A DNA stretch of 64,000 nucleotides, taken from contig NZ_JAEQBB010000005.1 of NCBI RefSeq assembly GCF_018616375.1, positions 1 through 64,000 on the forward strand. Direction: 5' to 3'. Shown one piece after another: positions 8,229 through 19,347 of this stretch (position 1 is its first letter; every line of letters begins with the position of its first letter). This DNA comes from Exiguobacterium sp. J17977 (GTDB lineage Bacteria; Bacillota; Bacilli; Exiguobacteriales; Exiguobacteriaceae). The notes under the pieces are model-generated. The model did no database searches. It saw nothing but the letters and a program-made list of their open reading frames with translations, and was not told the origin of the DNA. A program made the translations under genes and the position numbers.

Positions 8229-9494
8229 ATGACCAAAAGTTCTGTAACCACGACGATTCAGTGGTTTATTTTTATTTTAGCTACAAACATTGTACCACCG
8301 CTCTCCATCGCTGCCTTATTCGAACTGTCGCCGGCCGAGACGATGACGTTCATCTCACGTTCACTGTTCGTCTTCGCACTGTTCAGCATCATCCAGACAC
8401 TGCTCGGACACCGTCTGCCGATTCTCGAAGGACCGGCCGGGATTTGGTGGGGCGTGTTCACGCTCTACGCCTCCATCGGTCCAGCGCTTTATGGAAGCGG
8501 ACAAGAGACGCTCCAGGCACTCGGGTTCATGCTGTTCTTGAGCGGTGTACTCGGTGTGATCATGACCGTCACCGGCCTGTTGCGACGGATGCTGTCGTTG
8601 TTCACCCCACAAGTTCTCGGGGTCTATATGATACTACTCGTCCTGCAACTGTCGGGTGCCGTCATCAAAGGCGGCTTTGGCGTGACCGAGGACGGTATCA
8701 ATATCGTTCAAGCCGTCGCGACGGCCGGTCTCGTGTTGTTCGCGCTCACGCTCGAGCGTAGCCGGTTCAAACAGTATGGACTCGTCATGACGCTCATCGC
8801 CGGATTTTGGTTGTTCAACTTGCTCGGACTCGGCAACCCGATCGTCCGTTCCGAGTCATTCTTCCTCGTCCCTGAACTGTTCCCGTTCGGAACGTGGGTG
8901 TGGGATTGGAACTTGCTCCCGACTGCGTTCGTCATTACGCTCCTGCTCATGACGAACGTCCTTGCCAATATCAAATTGATTGAGCGTATCGTCAGCTCGC
9001 GCGAGAAGCGTCAAATCGAAGGCAACGTCCCGGCGTCCGGCGTCGTCAGTGGCATCAGTCAGATGGTGGCGGGCATGTTCGGGACACCGGGACCGGTCGC
9101 CATCTCTGGAACGGCTGGTTTCTTATCTTCGACGGAGAGCGTCCATCGCTCACCCCATCTCGTGGCCCATGCTGTGATGATGGTGCTCGCCCTCATCGGT
9201 CCGTTCGTCTCGCTCATCGCGAGCATCCCGGCCGCCGTCGGATACGCCATCGTCACCCCGCTCATCGCGACGATGATTATCATCGGGATTAACGAGGCGG
9301 CGTTCGAATTGAATCAAAAGACGGCGTCACTCACTGTCGGGCTCCCGCTCGTCATCGGAGCCGGCGCGATGTTGCTCCCGCCTGGAGCAATGAACGATTT
9401 GCCGCCACTCTTGGCGACCGTGTTCTCGAACGGACTCGTCCTCGGAACAATCGTCGCCTTGACGACGGCCATCCTTAGCCGCATCCACGACTAA
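8229..9494 (+). CDS. NCS2-family purine/pyrimidine permease
   Basis: 421 residues, about 12-14 membrane helices. The NCS2 layout is recognised from the early NIVPPLSIAALFELSP segment (with a P-P in place of the usual Q-x-x), LPILEGPAGIWWGVF, and the MFGTPGPVAISGTAGFLSST motif that in this family forms the substrate-binding helix 10 region. The family imports nucleobases with protons. This member is divergent from PbuX and PbuG in the same window, so uracil, xanthine or another base cannot be fixed. It ends with a strong terminator shared with the RDD gene. Confidence 0.8.
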   Translation: MTKSSVTTTIQWFIFILATNIVPPLSIAALFELSPAETMTFISRSLFVFALFSIIQTLLGHRLPILEGPAGIWWGVFTLYASIGPALYGSGQETLQALGFMLFLSGVLGVIMTVTGLLRRMLSLFTPQVLGVYMILLVLQLSGAVIKGGFGVTEDGINIVQAVATAGLVLFALTLERSRFKQYGLVMTLIAGFWLFNLLGLGNPIVRSESFFLVPELFPFGTWVWDWNLLPTAFVITLLLMTNVLANIKLIERIVSSREKRQIEGNVPASGVVSGISQMVAGMFGTPGPVAISGTAGFLSSTESVHRSPHLVAHAVMMVLALIGPFVSLIASIPAAVGYAIVTPLIATMIIIGINEAAFELNQKTASLTVGLPLVIGAGAMLLPPGAMNDLPPLLATVFSNGLVLGTIVALTTAILSRIHD

Positions 9495-9526
9495 AAAAAC
9501 TGACCTCGCGCGAGGTCAGTTTTTTT
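9493..9526. terminator. Bidirectional intrinsic terminator
   Basis: Seven As, a 10-bp stem CTGACCTCGC with its complement, and seven Ts, between converging genes. Confidence 0.9.
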
Positions 9527-9908
9527 CGGTTACGTGCATATGGAACGCTGCATCGTGCGGCAAGACGGCACCATCTTCGGCCTCGAAGTGCGCACGGTCC
9601 TTGACGTAGGCAGCAATCGAAATCGTATCGCGGTGCAGTGCTCGTTTGAACGCCTGCTCGGCTGTGACAGGTGTCCCGTCGTCGTTTTTCAACTCAAGAC
9701 CCATCAGTTTATAGCCGAGCGTCTGTCCGCCGCGACGCATCTGACACGCCTCGAGCGCATAGGCGACGAGCGTCGGTGTGATGACGGTATGGACGAACTC
9801 GCTCTTCACTTTTTTACGGACGAGCTGTTCGACGCCGTAACTGACCAATCCAGCGATGACGCTATCAATCAATACGGCTTTCGTCCGTTTTTTCGTCAGT
9901 CGCTTCAT
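9516..9908 (-). CDS. RDD-domain protein
   Basis: 130 residues. The RDD signature is recognised from an early Asp in a hydrophobic stretch (KAVLIDSVIAGLVSYG) and the second-helix motif GGQTLGYKLMGLELKNDDG. This family normally has two or three membrane helices; here only two moderately hydrophobic segments are present and the second is charged (EFVHTVITPTLVAYALEACQ). The function is unknown; some RDD proteins exchange ions. Its ATG overlaps the stop of the upstream oxidoreductase gene by 4 bases (ATGA), so the two are translationally coupled. Confidence 0.75.
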   Translation of the reverse strand: MKRLTKKRTKAVLIDSVIAGLVSYGVEQLVRKKVKSEFVHTVITPTLVAYALEACQMRRGGQTLGYKLMGLELKNDDGTPVTAEQAFKRALHRDTISIAAYVKDRAHFEAEDGAVLPHDAAFHMHVTEKN

Positions 9909-10552
9909 TGGCTCATCCTCTGCATCATACCAGACGTCAACACTTCGATGCCTTGTCCTTCTTCGGCGGCCATAATCAAGGCACGCGCCACATGAAGCGC
10001 TTGAATCGGTGCGGCGTCTGGGAGTTTGTCGAGCAAGAACGGTTGGAGCGGACGGCTGACAACTTCGGCCGTCTTCTCGCCGAGACGGAACTCCTCACGG
10101 TCCCCGAGCAAGAGCGACGGTCGGGCGATAATCAAGTGTTCGAAGCCGAACACTTTAAGCCCGTTCTCGAGCTCACCTTTCACGCGGTTGTAGAAGAACG
10201 GTGACCGAAGTGACGCGCCTTGTGCCGAGACGACGGCATAACGTGTCGCCCCGTGTCGCTTCGCGACGCGCGCCACTTCGAGCGGCAAGTCGAGATCGAC
10301 ATGTTTGAACGCCTGACGTGAACCGGCGACGGCAATCGTCGTCCCGAGTGCACAGTAGACGTCATCAATGTGTGGCAACACCTCGTCCATCCCTTCAAAC
10401 CCGACGACTTCATGTAGTTTCGGATGACTCCATCGTTTCGAGCGGCGGACGATCATCCAAACTTGATCATACCGTTCTTGTTCGAGCAACTGTTCGACGA
10501 GTTCACGTCCAATCAATCCAGTGGCGCCAACGACAAGTGCAGTTTTCCCCAT
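9905..10552 (-). CDS. NAD(P)-binding atypical SDR (HTATIP2/YtfG-like)
   Basis: 215 residues with an N-terminal Rossmann motif GATGLIGRELV. DVYCALGTT forms the end of the fourth strand, and a Y-x-x-x-K equivalent is seen in FFYNRVKGELE, where the Tyr and Lys are spaced as in short-chain dehydrogenases. RPSLLLGDREEF matches the atypical CC3/HTATIP2-like subgroup. The substrate is unknown. The last codon overlaps the RDD gene by ATGA. Confidence 0.8.
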   Translation of the reverse strand: MGKTALVVGATGLIGRELVEQLLEQERYDQVWMIVRRSKRWSHPKLHEVVGFEGMDEVLPHIDDVYCALGTTIAVAGSRQAFKHVDLDLPLEVARVAKRHGATRYAVVSAQGASLRSPFFYNRVKGELENGLKVFGFEHLIIARPSLLLGDREEFRLGEKTAEVVSRPLQPFLLDKLPDAAPIQALHVARALIMAAEEGQGIEVLTSGMMQRMSQ

Positions 10553-10586
10553 GCTTGTTCCCCCTAGTTACGTAGTTCCTTTCAGT

Positions 10587-12559
<1,973 letters not shown>

Positions 12560-12560
12560 T

Positions 12561-12631
12561 CACCCGTAGTCGAACCATTTACGGTGGTTCGGTAGAGACT
12601 TGTGAGCCATATTCTCACGGATATACGAGTG
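12561..12631 (-). ncRNA. Purine riboswitch, guanine/xanthine-hypoxanthine class (xpt leader)
   Basis: Read on the - strand, the aptamer starts CACTCGTATA and ends GACTACGGGTG, with P2 (CCGTGAGA.. / ..TCACAAG) and P3 (GAACCA / TGGTTC), and the conserved junctions ATATGGC, GTCTCTACC and CCGTAAAT. The nucleotide that sets specificity, position 74 in the standard numbering, is a C in GACTA, which pairs with guanine and not adenine. Binding would stabilise P1, free the terminator and switch off xpt-pbuX. Confidence 0.96.
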
Positions 12632-12661
12632 CGAATCTTTTAGTTATATAAGATAGGACTT

Positions 12662-12689
12662 ATTCTAGACGATATTTTATAAATTGCAA
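12662..12689 (-). promoter_or_regulatory. Promoter of xpt-pbuX
   Basis: On the - strand TTGCAA (12689-12684), a 16-bp spacer and TAGAAT (12667-12662) place the transcription start near 12655, about 24 nt before the aptamer. Confidence 0.6.
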
Positions 12690-12779
12690 CCCGTTTTGGA
12701 AAAGACGGCTAAAAGTTCGATTTTTCTGAAACTGCTGTATACTAAAGATACTGGAAAAACGAGAGGAGCCACATCCATT

Positions 12780-13388
12780 ATGAAGCTATTCGTTTTAGGT
12801 GCCACCGGTCGGACCGGTCATCAGTTTGTCGATCAAGCCATCGAGCATGGTCATCATGTCACCGCTTTCGTACGGGAACAGAAAAAATTGATTCCGACCC
12901 CGCAACTTGAAATCATCGAAGGCGACGTCACAGACAGCGCCGCACTGACGAACGCACTCGCTGGTCATGACGCCGTCATCAGCTGTCTCGGAACCGACTT
13001 GAGCGATTCGGACTTCTTGGCCCGCGTCACCGATGCGCTCGTCCCGGCACTGAAAGCAAACGCCATCAATCGGGTCGTCTATCTCGCGTCGGCCGGAATC
13101 GACAAAGAGATTCCAGGTATCGCCGGCACGGTCGTCACGTTCATGCTTCGGAAACCGCTCCGTGATCACCGGGCCGCGGTCGATTTATGGCGCAACTCGT
13201 CGTTCGATTACACGATTGTGCGGCCGATGCAATTGACGGACGGTCCTCGGACGTCAGCGTATCGCACCTCCGTCGACAGCATTCCAGACAACGGGAAACA
13301 GATTTCACGGGCCGATGTCGCCCAGTTCATGCTGAACGCCGTTGAAGACCAACTCTTCATCCGCCAATCGGTCGGACTGGCGTACTAA
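12780..13388 (+). CDS. NAD(P)H-binding protein, YwnB/BVR-B-like atypical SDR
   Basis: 202 residues from the ATG at 12780 (GAGAGGAG lies about 13 nt upstream, a longer gap than usual). The N-terminus MKLFVLGATGRTGHQF carries the GxxGxxG Rossmann loop, followed by EGDVTD, AVISCLG and IVRPMQLTDGP typical of biliverdin-reductase-B/NmrA-like proteins. Catalysis in this subgroup is poorly known; redox-sensing roles are described for relatives. An extended -10 (TGTATACT near 12735) lies upstream and is divergent from the xpt promoter. Confidence 0.82.
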   Translation: MKLFVLGATGRTGHQFVDQAIEHGHHVTAFVREQKKLIPTPQLEIIEGDVTDSAALTNALAGHDAVISCLGTDLSDSDFLARVTDALVPALKANAINRVVYLASAGIDKEIPGIAGTVVTFMLRKPLRDHRAAVDLWRNSSFDYTIVRPMQLTDGPRTSAYRTSVDSIPDNGKQISRADVAQFMLNAVEDQLFIRQSVGLAY

Positions 13389-13402
13389 TTTTTTTGAATC
13401 CA

Positions 13403-13411
13403 TGCTACAAT
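13403..13411 (+). promoter_or_regulatory. Extended -10 promoter element of the ABC-F gene
   Basis: TGCTACAAT fits the TGnTATAAT extended -10 pattern, 37 bp before the start codon; no good -35 hexamer is visible. Confidence 0.45.
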
Positions 13412-13448
13412 ATCGGATAGTCAACTTTGAAGGGAACGAATAAGAAAT

Positions 13449-15002
13449 ATGAGTATATTAACAGTACAAAACTTGAGCCACGGTTTCGGTGACCGCGCCA
13501 TTTTGAATGACGTGTCTTTCCGTCTATTGAAAGGTGAACACATCGGCCTCATCGGAGCGAACGGTGAAGGAAAATCTACGTTCATGAACATCATCACACG
13601 TAAGCTCCAGCCGGACGAAGGCAAAATCGAGTGGGCGAAAAACGTCCGTGTCGGTTACCTCGACCAGCACGCAGTCCTTGAGCGAGGGATGACGATTCGA
13701 GACGTGTTAAAGAGCGCGTTCCAATACTTGATTGACACCGAGACACGCATCGGTGAGCTCTACATGGAAATGGGCGATGCGACGCCGGAACAGATGGACG
13801 ACATGCTCGCCGAAGTCGGCGAACTGCAGGAGATGCTCGATTCGAACGACTTCTATATCATCGATGCGAAAGTCGAAGAAGTAGCTCGCGGTCTCGGTAT
13901 TTTAGATGTCGGACTCGACCGTGACGTCACGGACCTCTCAGGTGGTCAGCGGACGAAAGTATTGCTCGCGAAATTGCTTCTCGAGAAACCGGATATCCTT
14001 CTCCTCGATGAGCCGACCAACTATTTGGACGAGGCCCACATCGAGTGGTTGAAGCGTTATCTCCAAAACTACGACAACGCCTTCATCTTGATTTCGCACG
14101 ATATCCCGTTCTTAAACAGCGTCATCAACTTGGTTTACCATATGGAGAACCAAGACTTGTCACGCTATGTCGGGGACTACGACAAGTTCATGGAAGTGTA
14201 CGAGATGAAACGCTCGCAGCTCGAATCGGCTTATAAACGCCAGCAGGCTGAAATCGCCGACTTGAAAGACTTCGTCGCCCGCAACAAGGCACGCGTTTCG
14301 ACGCGGAACATGGCGATGTCGCGCCAGAAGAAACTCGATAAGATGGACGTCATCGAACTGAGCGCAGAGCGTCCGAAACCAGAGTTCCGGTTCTTGCAGG
14401 CACGCACGTCAGGTCGTCTCATCTTTGACGCCAAAAATCTCGTCATCGGTTATGATGAGCCGCTCTCACGCCCACTCGACCTCCAAATGGAGCGCGGTCA
14501 GAAAATCGCCCTCGTCGGTGCGAACGGGATCGGGAAGACGACACTGTTGAAGAGCCTTCTTGGCATGATCAACCCGCTTGAAGGAACCGTCGAACGCGGT
14601 GAGTTCTTGGAGATCGGGTACTTTGAACAAGAAGCGGCCGTCAGCAACAACACGTGTATCGAAGAGATTTGGAGCGAGTTCCCATCACTCAACCAGCAAC
14701 AAGTCCGGGCCATGCTCGCGAAATGCGGTCTCATGACGAAGCATATCGAGAGTAAAATCGCAGTGCTCAGTGGTGGAGAGAAGGCGAAGGTCCGTCTCTG
14801 TAAACTCCAAAACAACGAATCGAACTTGCTCCTCCTCGATGAGCCGACGAATCACTTGGACGTCGACGCGAAGGAAGAGTTGAAACGTGCGTTGAAAGAA
14901 TATAAAGGCAGTATCCTACTCATCAGTCACGAACCGGAGTTCTATCAAGACATCGTCACCGACGTCTGGAACTGTGAATCGTGGACGACAAAAGTATTCT
15001 AA
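13449..15002 (+). CDS. yfmM: ABC-F ATPase, YfmM type
   Basis: 517 residues with two ABC domains and no membrane part. Domain 1 has GANGEGKST, signature LSGGQRTKV and LLLDEPTNYLD; domain 2 has GANGIGKTT, LSGGEKAKV and LLLDEPTNHLD, all intact. The interdomain linker (about residues 240-300) is helical and charged, as in translation-acting ABC-F proteins that bind the ribosomal E site. The N-terminus (LTVQNLSHGFGDRAI, LLKGEHIGLIGANGEGKSTFMNI in pieces) fits my recollection of B. subtilis YfmM, 518 aa. It likely resolves stalled ribosomes; antibiotic protection is not implied by sequence alone. Confidence 0.88.
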   Translation: MSILTVQNLSHGFGDRAILNDVSFRLLKGEHIGLIGANGEGKSTFMNIITRKLQPDEGKIEWAKNVRVGYLDQHAVLERGMTIRDVLKSAFQYLIDTETRIGELYMEMGDATPEQMDDMLAEVGELQEMLDSNDFYIIDAKVEEVARGLGILDVGLDRDVTDLSGGQRTKVLLAKLLLEKPDILLLDEPTNYLDEAHIEWLKRYLQNYDNAFILISHDIPFLNSVINLVYHMENQDLSRYVGDYDKFMEVYEMKRSQLESAYKRQQAEIADLKDFVARNKARVSTRNMAMSRQKKLDKMDVIELSAERPKPEFRFLQARTSGRLIFDAKNLVIGYDEPLSRPLDLQMERGQKIALVGANGIGKTTLLKSLLGMINPLEGTVERGEFLEIGYFEQEAAVSNNTCIEEIWSEFPSLNQQQVRAMLAKCGLMTKHIESKIAVLSGGEKAKVRLCKLQNNESNLLLLDEPTNHLDVDAKEELKRALKEYKGSILLISHEPEFYQDIVTDVWNCESWTTKVF

Positions 15003-15023
15003 TCCGTGTAGAGGAAGTGGCGT

Positions 15024-16154
15024 ATGGCTGGCCCGATTCAAGTAAACGAACGCATCGTTCTGTATGACATCATTCGAGGGTTTGCCCTGTGCGGCATCTT
15101 CCTCGTCAACATCCCAAGCATGCTCGGGAGCGACTGGATTTTCGGTAATCCGATGTATGAAGGAAGCGACCTCTTCGTCCGCACACTGTTCGATTTGTTC
15201 GTCCAGACAAAGTTTTACACGATTTTCTCGCTCTTGTTCGGAATCGGCTTCTCGATTTTCCTCGAGCGCTCATATGCGCGCGGGGATTCGGTCGCCCGTT
15301 ATATCCGCCGCATCGTCATCTTGTTTCTCTTCGGACTCGTTCACCTGGCCATTTGGTCGGGTGACATCTTACATACGTATGCGATGTGGGGCTTGTTGCT
15401 CCCGTTGTTTTATGGATTGAGTAACCGGGCGATTTTAACGTGGGCATGGGGCTTGTTGATCACAAGCTTTGTACTGTTTTATGGCTCATCAATCTATCTA
15501 GAATGGGCATTAGGCTATACGTCTATTGCAGGACCGTTCCCGACCGCATTCAATTCCGGATTCGGACCTTGGTTCGACTATCGCTTGGATAATGAGATTT
15601 TTGACATGTTCCAAAATTCGTTGTTCGCCGGTTTTGAAATCTTTAGCCTGTTCTTATTCGGCCTGTATATCGGACGGGAACGGAAGCTCCTCACGTGGAG
15701 CATCCGAGGGTTGACACGGACGGCCATCATCTGTGTAGTAGCGGCCCTTCCGTTCTTTGCAATCATCCTTTGGCACCATTACGGTGACGGTGCCGAATAT
15801 TCGGCGACAAATTCTGCCGCCGTCCTCGTCTCCGGCAAACTGCTCGCGACGGCGTACGTCTGTCTGTTCACGATTGCCGTCCGCAACGGGCGCGCATTCC
15901 GTCCGTTGCAGGCGCTCGGCCGCATGGCACTGACGAACTATTTGACGCACACCCTCGTCGTCGTCCTCCCGGTCATCGCCCTCGGCTACTACGGTCGCCT
16001 GTCGTTGACGGAAGGATTGTTCTTAAGTATCGCGATTTTGATTGCCCAAGCGTTCTTCTCGATGTGGTGGCTGAAATCGCATCGATACGGCCCGTTCGAA
16101 AAAGTATGGCGCATCGGAACGTATGGACTTCAAAAAAATAAGGATACCGCTTAA
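15024..16154 (+). CDS. DUF418 (YeiB-like) membrane protein
   Basis: 376 residues, about 9-10 membrane helices. The N-terminal D-x-x-RGFALCGIFLVNIPSM motif and the central QTKFYTIFSLLFGIGFSIFLERS segment define the DUF418 family, and the C-terminal part shows ALGRMALTNYLTH with G-P-x-E-K-x-WR near the end. The function is unknown; distant relation to acyltransferase-3 proteins has been suggested. It starts 21 bp after the ABC-F stop with a GAGGAAG site and is probably in the same operon. Confidence 0.88.
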   Translation: MAGPIQVNERIVLYDIIRGFALCGIFLVNIPSMLGSDWIFGNPMYEGSDLFVRTLFDLFVQTKFYTIFSLLFGIGFSIFLERSYARGDSVARYIRRIVILFLFGLVHLAIWSGDILHTYAMWGLLLPLFYGLSNRAILTWAWGLLITSFVLFYGSSIYLEWALGYTSIAGPFPTAFNSGFGPWFDYRLDNEIFDMFQNSLFAGFEIFSLFLFGLYIGRERKLLTWSIRGLTRTAIICVVAALPFFAIILWHHYGDGAEYSATNSAAVLVSGKLLATAYVCLFTIAVRNGRAFRPLQALGRMALTNYLTHTLVVVLPVIALGYYGRLSLTEGLFLSIAILIAQAFFSMWWLKSHRYGPFEKVWRIGTYGLQKNKDTA

Positions 16155-16184
16155 AGGCCGAACGATTTCGTTCGGTCTTTTTTT
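16154..16184 (+). terminator. Intrinsic terminator
   Basis: AAGGCCGAAC-gatttc-GTTCGGTCTT with a seven-T tail directly after the DUF418 stop codon. Confidence 0.88.
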
Positions 16185-16257
16185 GTGCAGGTAGGAAATC
16201 CCAGAAACTCATGCTATCCTAATTGAGGAAAACGCTTGCATGAACAAGGAGGAACGT

Positions 16258-17262
16258 ATGTCACAGTTAGCCATCGAGGTGAAAGGCCTCGTCAAACAAT
16301 ATAAAATCATGGAACGCGATGCCGGACTAAAAGGCGCCATCAAAGCCCTCTTCACCCGAAAATATCGTATCAAAGAGGCCGTCAAAGGCATCGACCTCTC
16401 GATTGCACCCGGCGAACGCGTCGGCTATATCGGGTTTAACGGTGCCGGGAAATCGACAACGATTAAAATGCTGGCTGGCGTGTTGCGTCCTGATGCCGGC
16501 TCGGTTCACGTCTATGGAATCGATCCGCATGAAGAACGAATCAAAAATGCTCGGCAAATCGGGGCCGTGTTTGGTCAGCGGACGCAACTGTTCTGGGACA
16601 TCCCGGTTCGGGAATCGTTCGACTTGCTTTGCGAGATTTATGAAGTACCGCGTGACGAATTTCAAGAGACAGTCGCCTGGTTCATCGAACGATTGCAACT
16701 CGAGTCGCTGCTCGACGTCCCGGTCCGTCAGTTGTCGCTCGGACAAAAGATGCGCTGCGAGCTCGCCGCCGCCTTCTTACATCGTCCGCGCGTCGTCTAT
16801 TTGGACGAACCGACAATCGGTCTCGATATCGACATCAAAGAGACGATTCGGGCGTTCATCCGTGAGATTAGCGATGCTTGGGGGACGACCGTCATCTTGA
16901 CGACACATGACATGCAAGACATCGAGGAAGTGTGTGACCGGGTCATCGTGCTCGATGAAGGGCGAATCATCTATGACGACCGCATCGAGACGCTCAAGCA
17001 GACGTTCAACAACGAGCGTACGCTTGAAATCACCCTCGACGAAGGAAGCACGTTCGAGTTGCCTCCGGCTGTGACAGGACGCGTCATGCGACTCGAGACA
17101 GAAGATGAGACGATTCAGCTCGCCTTCAACCACCATGAGATTTCGAGCGGACAACTGATTCGTGAAATCGTCAACTGCAATCAAGTGAAAGACCTGTCCG
17201 TCGTCGTGCCGAAAATGGAGGCGCTCATCCGGAATCTATATAAGAGCGGAGTGAGTGCATGA
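16258..17262 (+). CDS. ABC-2 type exporter ATP-binding protein
   Basis: 334 residues. The ATG at 16258 is chosen for its AAGGAGG; an ATG at 16240 lies upstream of that site. Walker A is GFNGAGKSTT, the signature LSLGQKMRCELAAAFLH, Walker B VVYLDEPTIGLD, and the H-loop LTTHDMQDIEEVCDR. The long insertion near the start (RDAGLKGAIKALFTRKYRIKEAVKGI) and C-terminal regulatory domain fit the group of ATPases that pair with DUF990/ABC-2 permeases, as found directly downstream. It powers an exporter of unknown substrate. Confidence 0.88.
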   Translation: MSQLAIEVKGLVKQYKIMERDAGLKGAIKALFTRKYRIKEAVKGIDLSIAPGERVGYIGFNGAGKSTTIKMLAGVLRPDAGSVHVYGIDPHEERIKNARQIGAVFGQRTQLFWDIPVRESFDLLCEIYEVPRDEFQETVAWFIERLQLESLLDVPVRQLSLGQKMRCELAAAFLHRPRVVYLDEPTIGLDIDIKETIRAFIREISDAWGTTVILTTHDMQDIEEVCDRVIVLDEGRIIYDDRIETLKQTFNNERTLEITLDEGSTFELPPAVTGRVMRLETEDETIQLAFNHHEISSGQLIREIVNCNQVKDLSVVVPKMEALIRNLYKSGVSA

Positions 17263-18053
17263 GGATTCGTAAATATATCGCGCTCGCCGTGTCGCAAATC
17301 AAAGTCGACATGGCGTATGCCGCCTGGTATTGGGCCAGTATGTTCTCGGTGACGATGCGCTTGTTCATCCTTTATTTCTTTTGGCAGGCCGTCTATGAGA
17401 ATAAGACGGACGTCTCGGGGATCGCACTTTCGACGATGTTGACGTATGCCATCCTCGCGACGATGCTCGATCAGTTCCGCGGCAGCGCCGGCCGTGAGCT
17501 CGCCCATCTGATTAAACATGGCGGTGTCGCCATCGAGTTGTTGCGCCCGTATCACTTGCTCGATAAATTGCTCGCTCAAGATCTCGGTGCCAAGACATCG
17601 ACGTTCTTTCGGGCGACGTTGCCGCTCCTCGTCATCGCGATGGTATTCATCGGTGTCGATCCGCCGACGTCGATTGAGGCCGCGTCCGCTTTCGCCGTCA
17701 GTGTCATACTCGCGGTGTTGCTGGCGACGCTAATCGACTTGCTCGTCGGGGTGTTATCGTTTTATACGGTCAACGTTTGGGGACTGTCCGTCCTGCAGGA
17801 AGCCGTCATCACCATCATGTCGGGCGCACTCGTGCCGTTGACGCTCTTCCCGGACTGGTTTCAAACGGTCAGCCTTTACTTGCCGTTCGCATCGCTCGTC
17901 TACGTCCCGGTCGCCATTTATACGGGTGAAATCGCAGCATCCGGCATTTGGCCATCCATCCTCATCCAACTTGGATGGGTCGCGGCGTTCTTCATCTTCG
18001 TGCGTCTATTGTTCGCCTATGCGGTTCGGAAAGTGACGGTGTTCGGAGGATGA
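17259..18053 (+). CDS. ABC-2 family exporter permease 1
   Basis: 264 residues, six predicted membrane helices, amphipathic N-terminal interface helix and the pattern MAYAAWYWASMFSVTMRLFILYFFWQAVY typical of ABC-2 type (DUF990-like) permeases. Its ATG overlaps the ATPase stop (ATGA) and its own stop overlaps the next start, so all three subunits are translationally coupled. It likely forms a heterodimer with permease 2. Confidence 0.85.
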   Translation: MRIRKYIALAVSQIKVDMAYAAWYWASMFSVTMRLFILYFFWQAVYENKTDVSGIALSTMLTYAILATMLDQFRGSAGRELAHLIKHGGVAIELLRPYHLLDKLLAQDLGAKTSTFFRATLPLLVIAMVFIGVDPPTSIEAASAFAVSVILAVLLATLIDLLVGVLSFYTVNVWGLSVLQEAVITIMSGALVPLTLFPDWFQTVSLYLPFASLVYVPVAIYTGEIAASGIWPSILIQLGWVAAFFIFVRLLFAYAVRKVTVFGG

Positions 18054-18841
18054 AACGATACGCAAAACTATATTGGTTATATGCCAAAAATCATTTCAAA
18101 GTGATGATGGAATACCGGATGGACTTCTTGATTGGGGTCTTGTCCGTCTTCGGTCAACAGTTCGCCGCCCTCTTCTTTTTATCAATCGTGTTTCGTCATA
18201 TCGAGTCGCTCAACGGCTGGGGCTTTTATGAAATCTTATTCATCTACGGCATCGCCTTTCTAGGCCGGGCCATCCACCATATCTTTTTCGATAACTTATG
18301 GACGATTGGCTGGCAGTACATTCGGACGGGAAACTTGGACCGGATTCTCATGCGCCCGGTCAATCCGCTGTTTCAAATCATCGCCGAGCGGGTGCAACAG
18401 GACGGCTTCGGTCAACTGTTGATTGGCGGGAGCGTCCTCTGGCTCGCCTCGAACGAACTCGGCATGGTATGGAGTGTCATGGACCTTTTTGTCCTCTTTG
18501 TCATGGTGCTCGCGAGCGGCATGATTTACATCGCGGTCAATCTGTTTTTCGCGACGTTCTCGTTTTGGATGATTGACAGTCTGCCGGTCGTCTTCGCCGT
18601 CTTCAGTTTGAGCGACTTTGCTCGCTATCCGATGACGATTTACTCAAAAGTCATCATGTTCGTGTTAACGTATATCATCCCATTCGGGTTCACCGCATTC
18701 TATCCGGCCATGTACTTTTTCGAGGGACGCGGCTTCACGCTGTTTGCATTGGCAACACCGATCGTCGCGGCGTTGAGTCTCATCCTCGCCTATCGTTTTT
18801 GGCTATTCGGGCTCCGGGCGTTCGCCAGTACAGGGTCTTAA
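18050..18841 (+). CDS. ABC-2 family exporter permease 2 (DUF990-like)
   Basis: 263 residues from the ATG at 18050 (overlap ATGA with the preceding stop, GGAGG just upstream). Six hydrophobic segments; the motifs MMEYRMDFLIGVLS, TIGWQYIRTGNLDRILMRPVNPLFQ and the R-x-P-x-x-I-Y pattern in SDFARYPMTIYS are typical of the DUF990 exporter permeases. With the two genes before it this forms a complete ABC-2 exporter (ATPase plus two permeases). Confidence 0.86.
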   Translation: MKRYAKLYWLYAKNHFKVMMEYRMDFLIGVLSVFGQQFAALFFLSIVFRHIESLNGWGFYEILFIYGIAFLGRAIHHIFFDNLWTIGWQYIRTGNLDRILMRPVNPLFQIIAERVQQDGFGQLLIGGSVLWLASNELGMVWSVMDLFVLFVMVLASGMIYIAVNLFFATFSFWMIDSLPVVFAVFSLSDFARYPMTIYSKVIMFVLTYIIPFGFTAFYPAMYFFEGRGFTLFALATPIVAALSLILAYRFWLFGLRAFASTGS

Positions 18842-18865
18842 CTCAATGGAGAAAGGAAGGATGAC

Positions 18866-19291
18866 ATGAATATCACAAAACAGTGGAATCAGGAAGATAG
18901 TGAATGGATTCGACAGCGATTGATTGAATACAATTCAGCTCAACTTCCCGAAGAAATCAAACACCCCGTTCAACAAGTCAGTTTTATCTTAAGAAATGAG
19001 GATGAAGACATCGTCGGTGGTGTAACGGGGACCATCTTTTGGCGGACGCTGCACGTCAACTTTTTATGGCTCGATGCGAGCATTCGCGGGTTAGGATATG
19101 GAAAACAATTGATGCGTGACATCGAGCAATTGGCTATCGAGCAAGCCTGCAGACTGATTCAACTCGACACGTTCAGTTTTCAGGCACCTGAATTTTACAT
19201 CGCCCTCGGCTATGAGGTCGTCGGTGTGATTCACGGCCATCCGACACCAGAGCACCAGCAGTATTACTTGAAGAAGTCGCTCGCTGTCTAA
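18866..19291 (+). CDS. GNAT-family N-acetyltransferase
   Basis: 141 residues, preceded by GGAGAAAGGAAGG. The GNAT core reads VGGVTGTIFWRTLHVNFLWLDASIRGLGYGKQLM, with the acetyl-CoA loop RGLGYG, and the C-terminal GYEVVGVIHGHP strand. It follows the ABC-2 exporter by 24 bp and may share its transcript, which could mean a resistance cassette pairing modification with export, but this is only inference. Confidence 0.85.
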   Translation: MNITKQWNQEDSEWIRQRLIEYNSAQLPEEIKHPVQQVSFILRNEDEDIVGGVTGTIFWRTLHVNFLWLDASIRGLGYGKQLMRDIEQLAIEQACRLIQLDTFSFQAPEFYIALGYEVVGVIHGHPTPEHQQYYLKKSLAV

Positions 19292-19300
19292 TCGAATATC

Positions 19301-19341
19301 AAAAAAGGCACGAAGCAGATGAATCTGCTCCATGCCTTTTT
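19301..19341. terminator. Bidirectional intrinsic terminator
   Basis: AAAAAAGGCA and TGCCTTTTT enclose an inner GCAGAT/ATCTGC stem, between converging genes. Confidence 0.85.
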
Positions 19342-19347
19342 CGTTTC

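Noticed and set aside
16227-16240. cre site before the ABC-2 exporter
   Set aside because: Only 12 of 14 positions match, and the exporter has no clear link to carbon metabolism.
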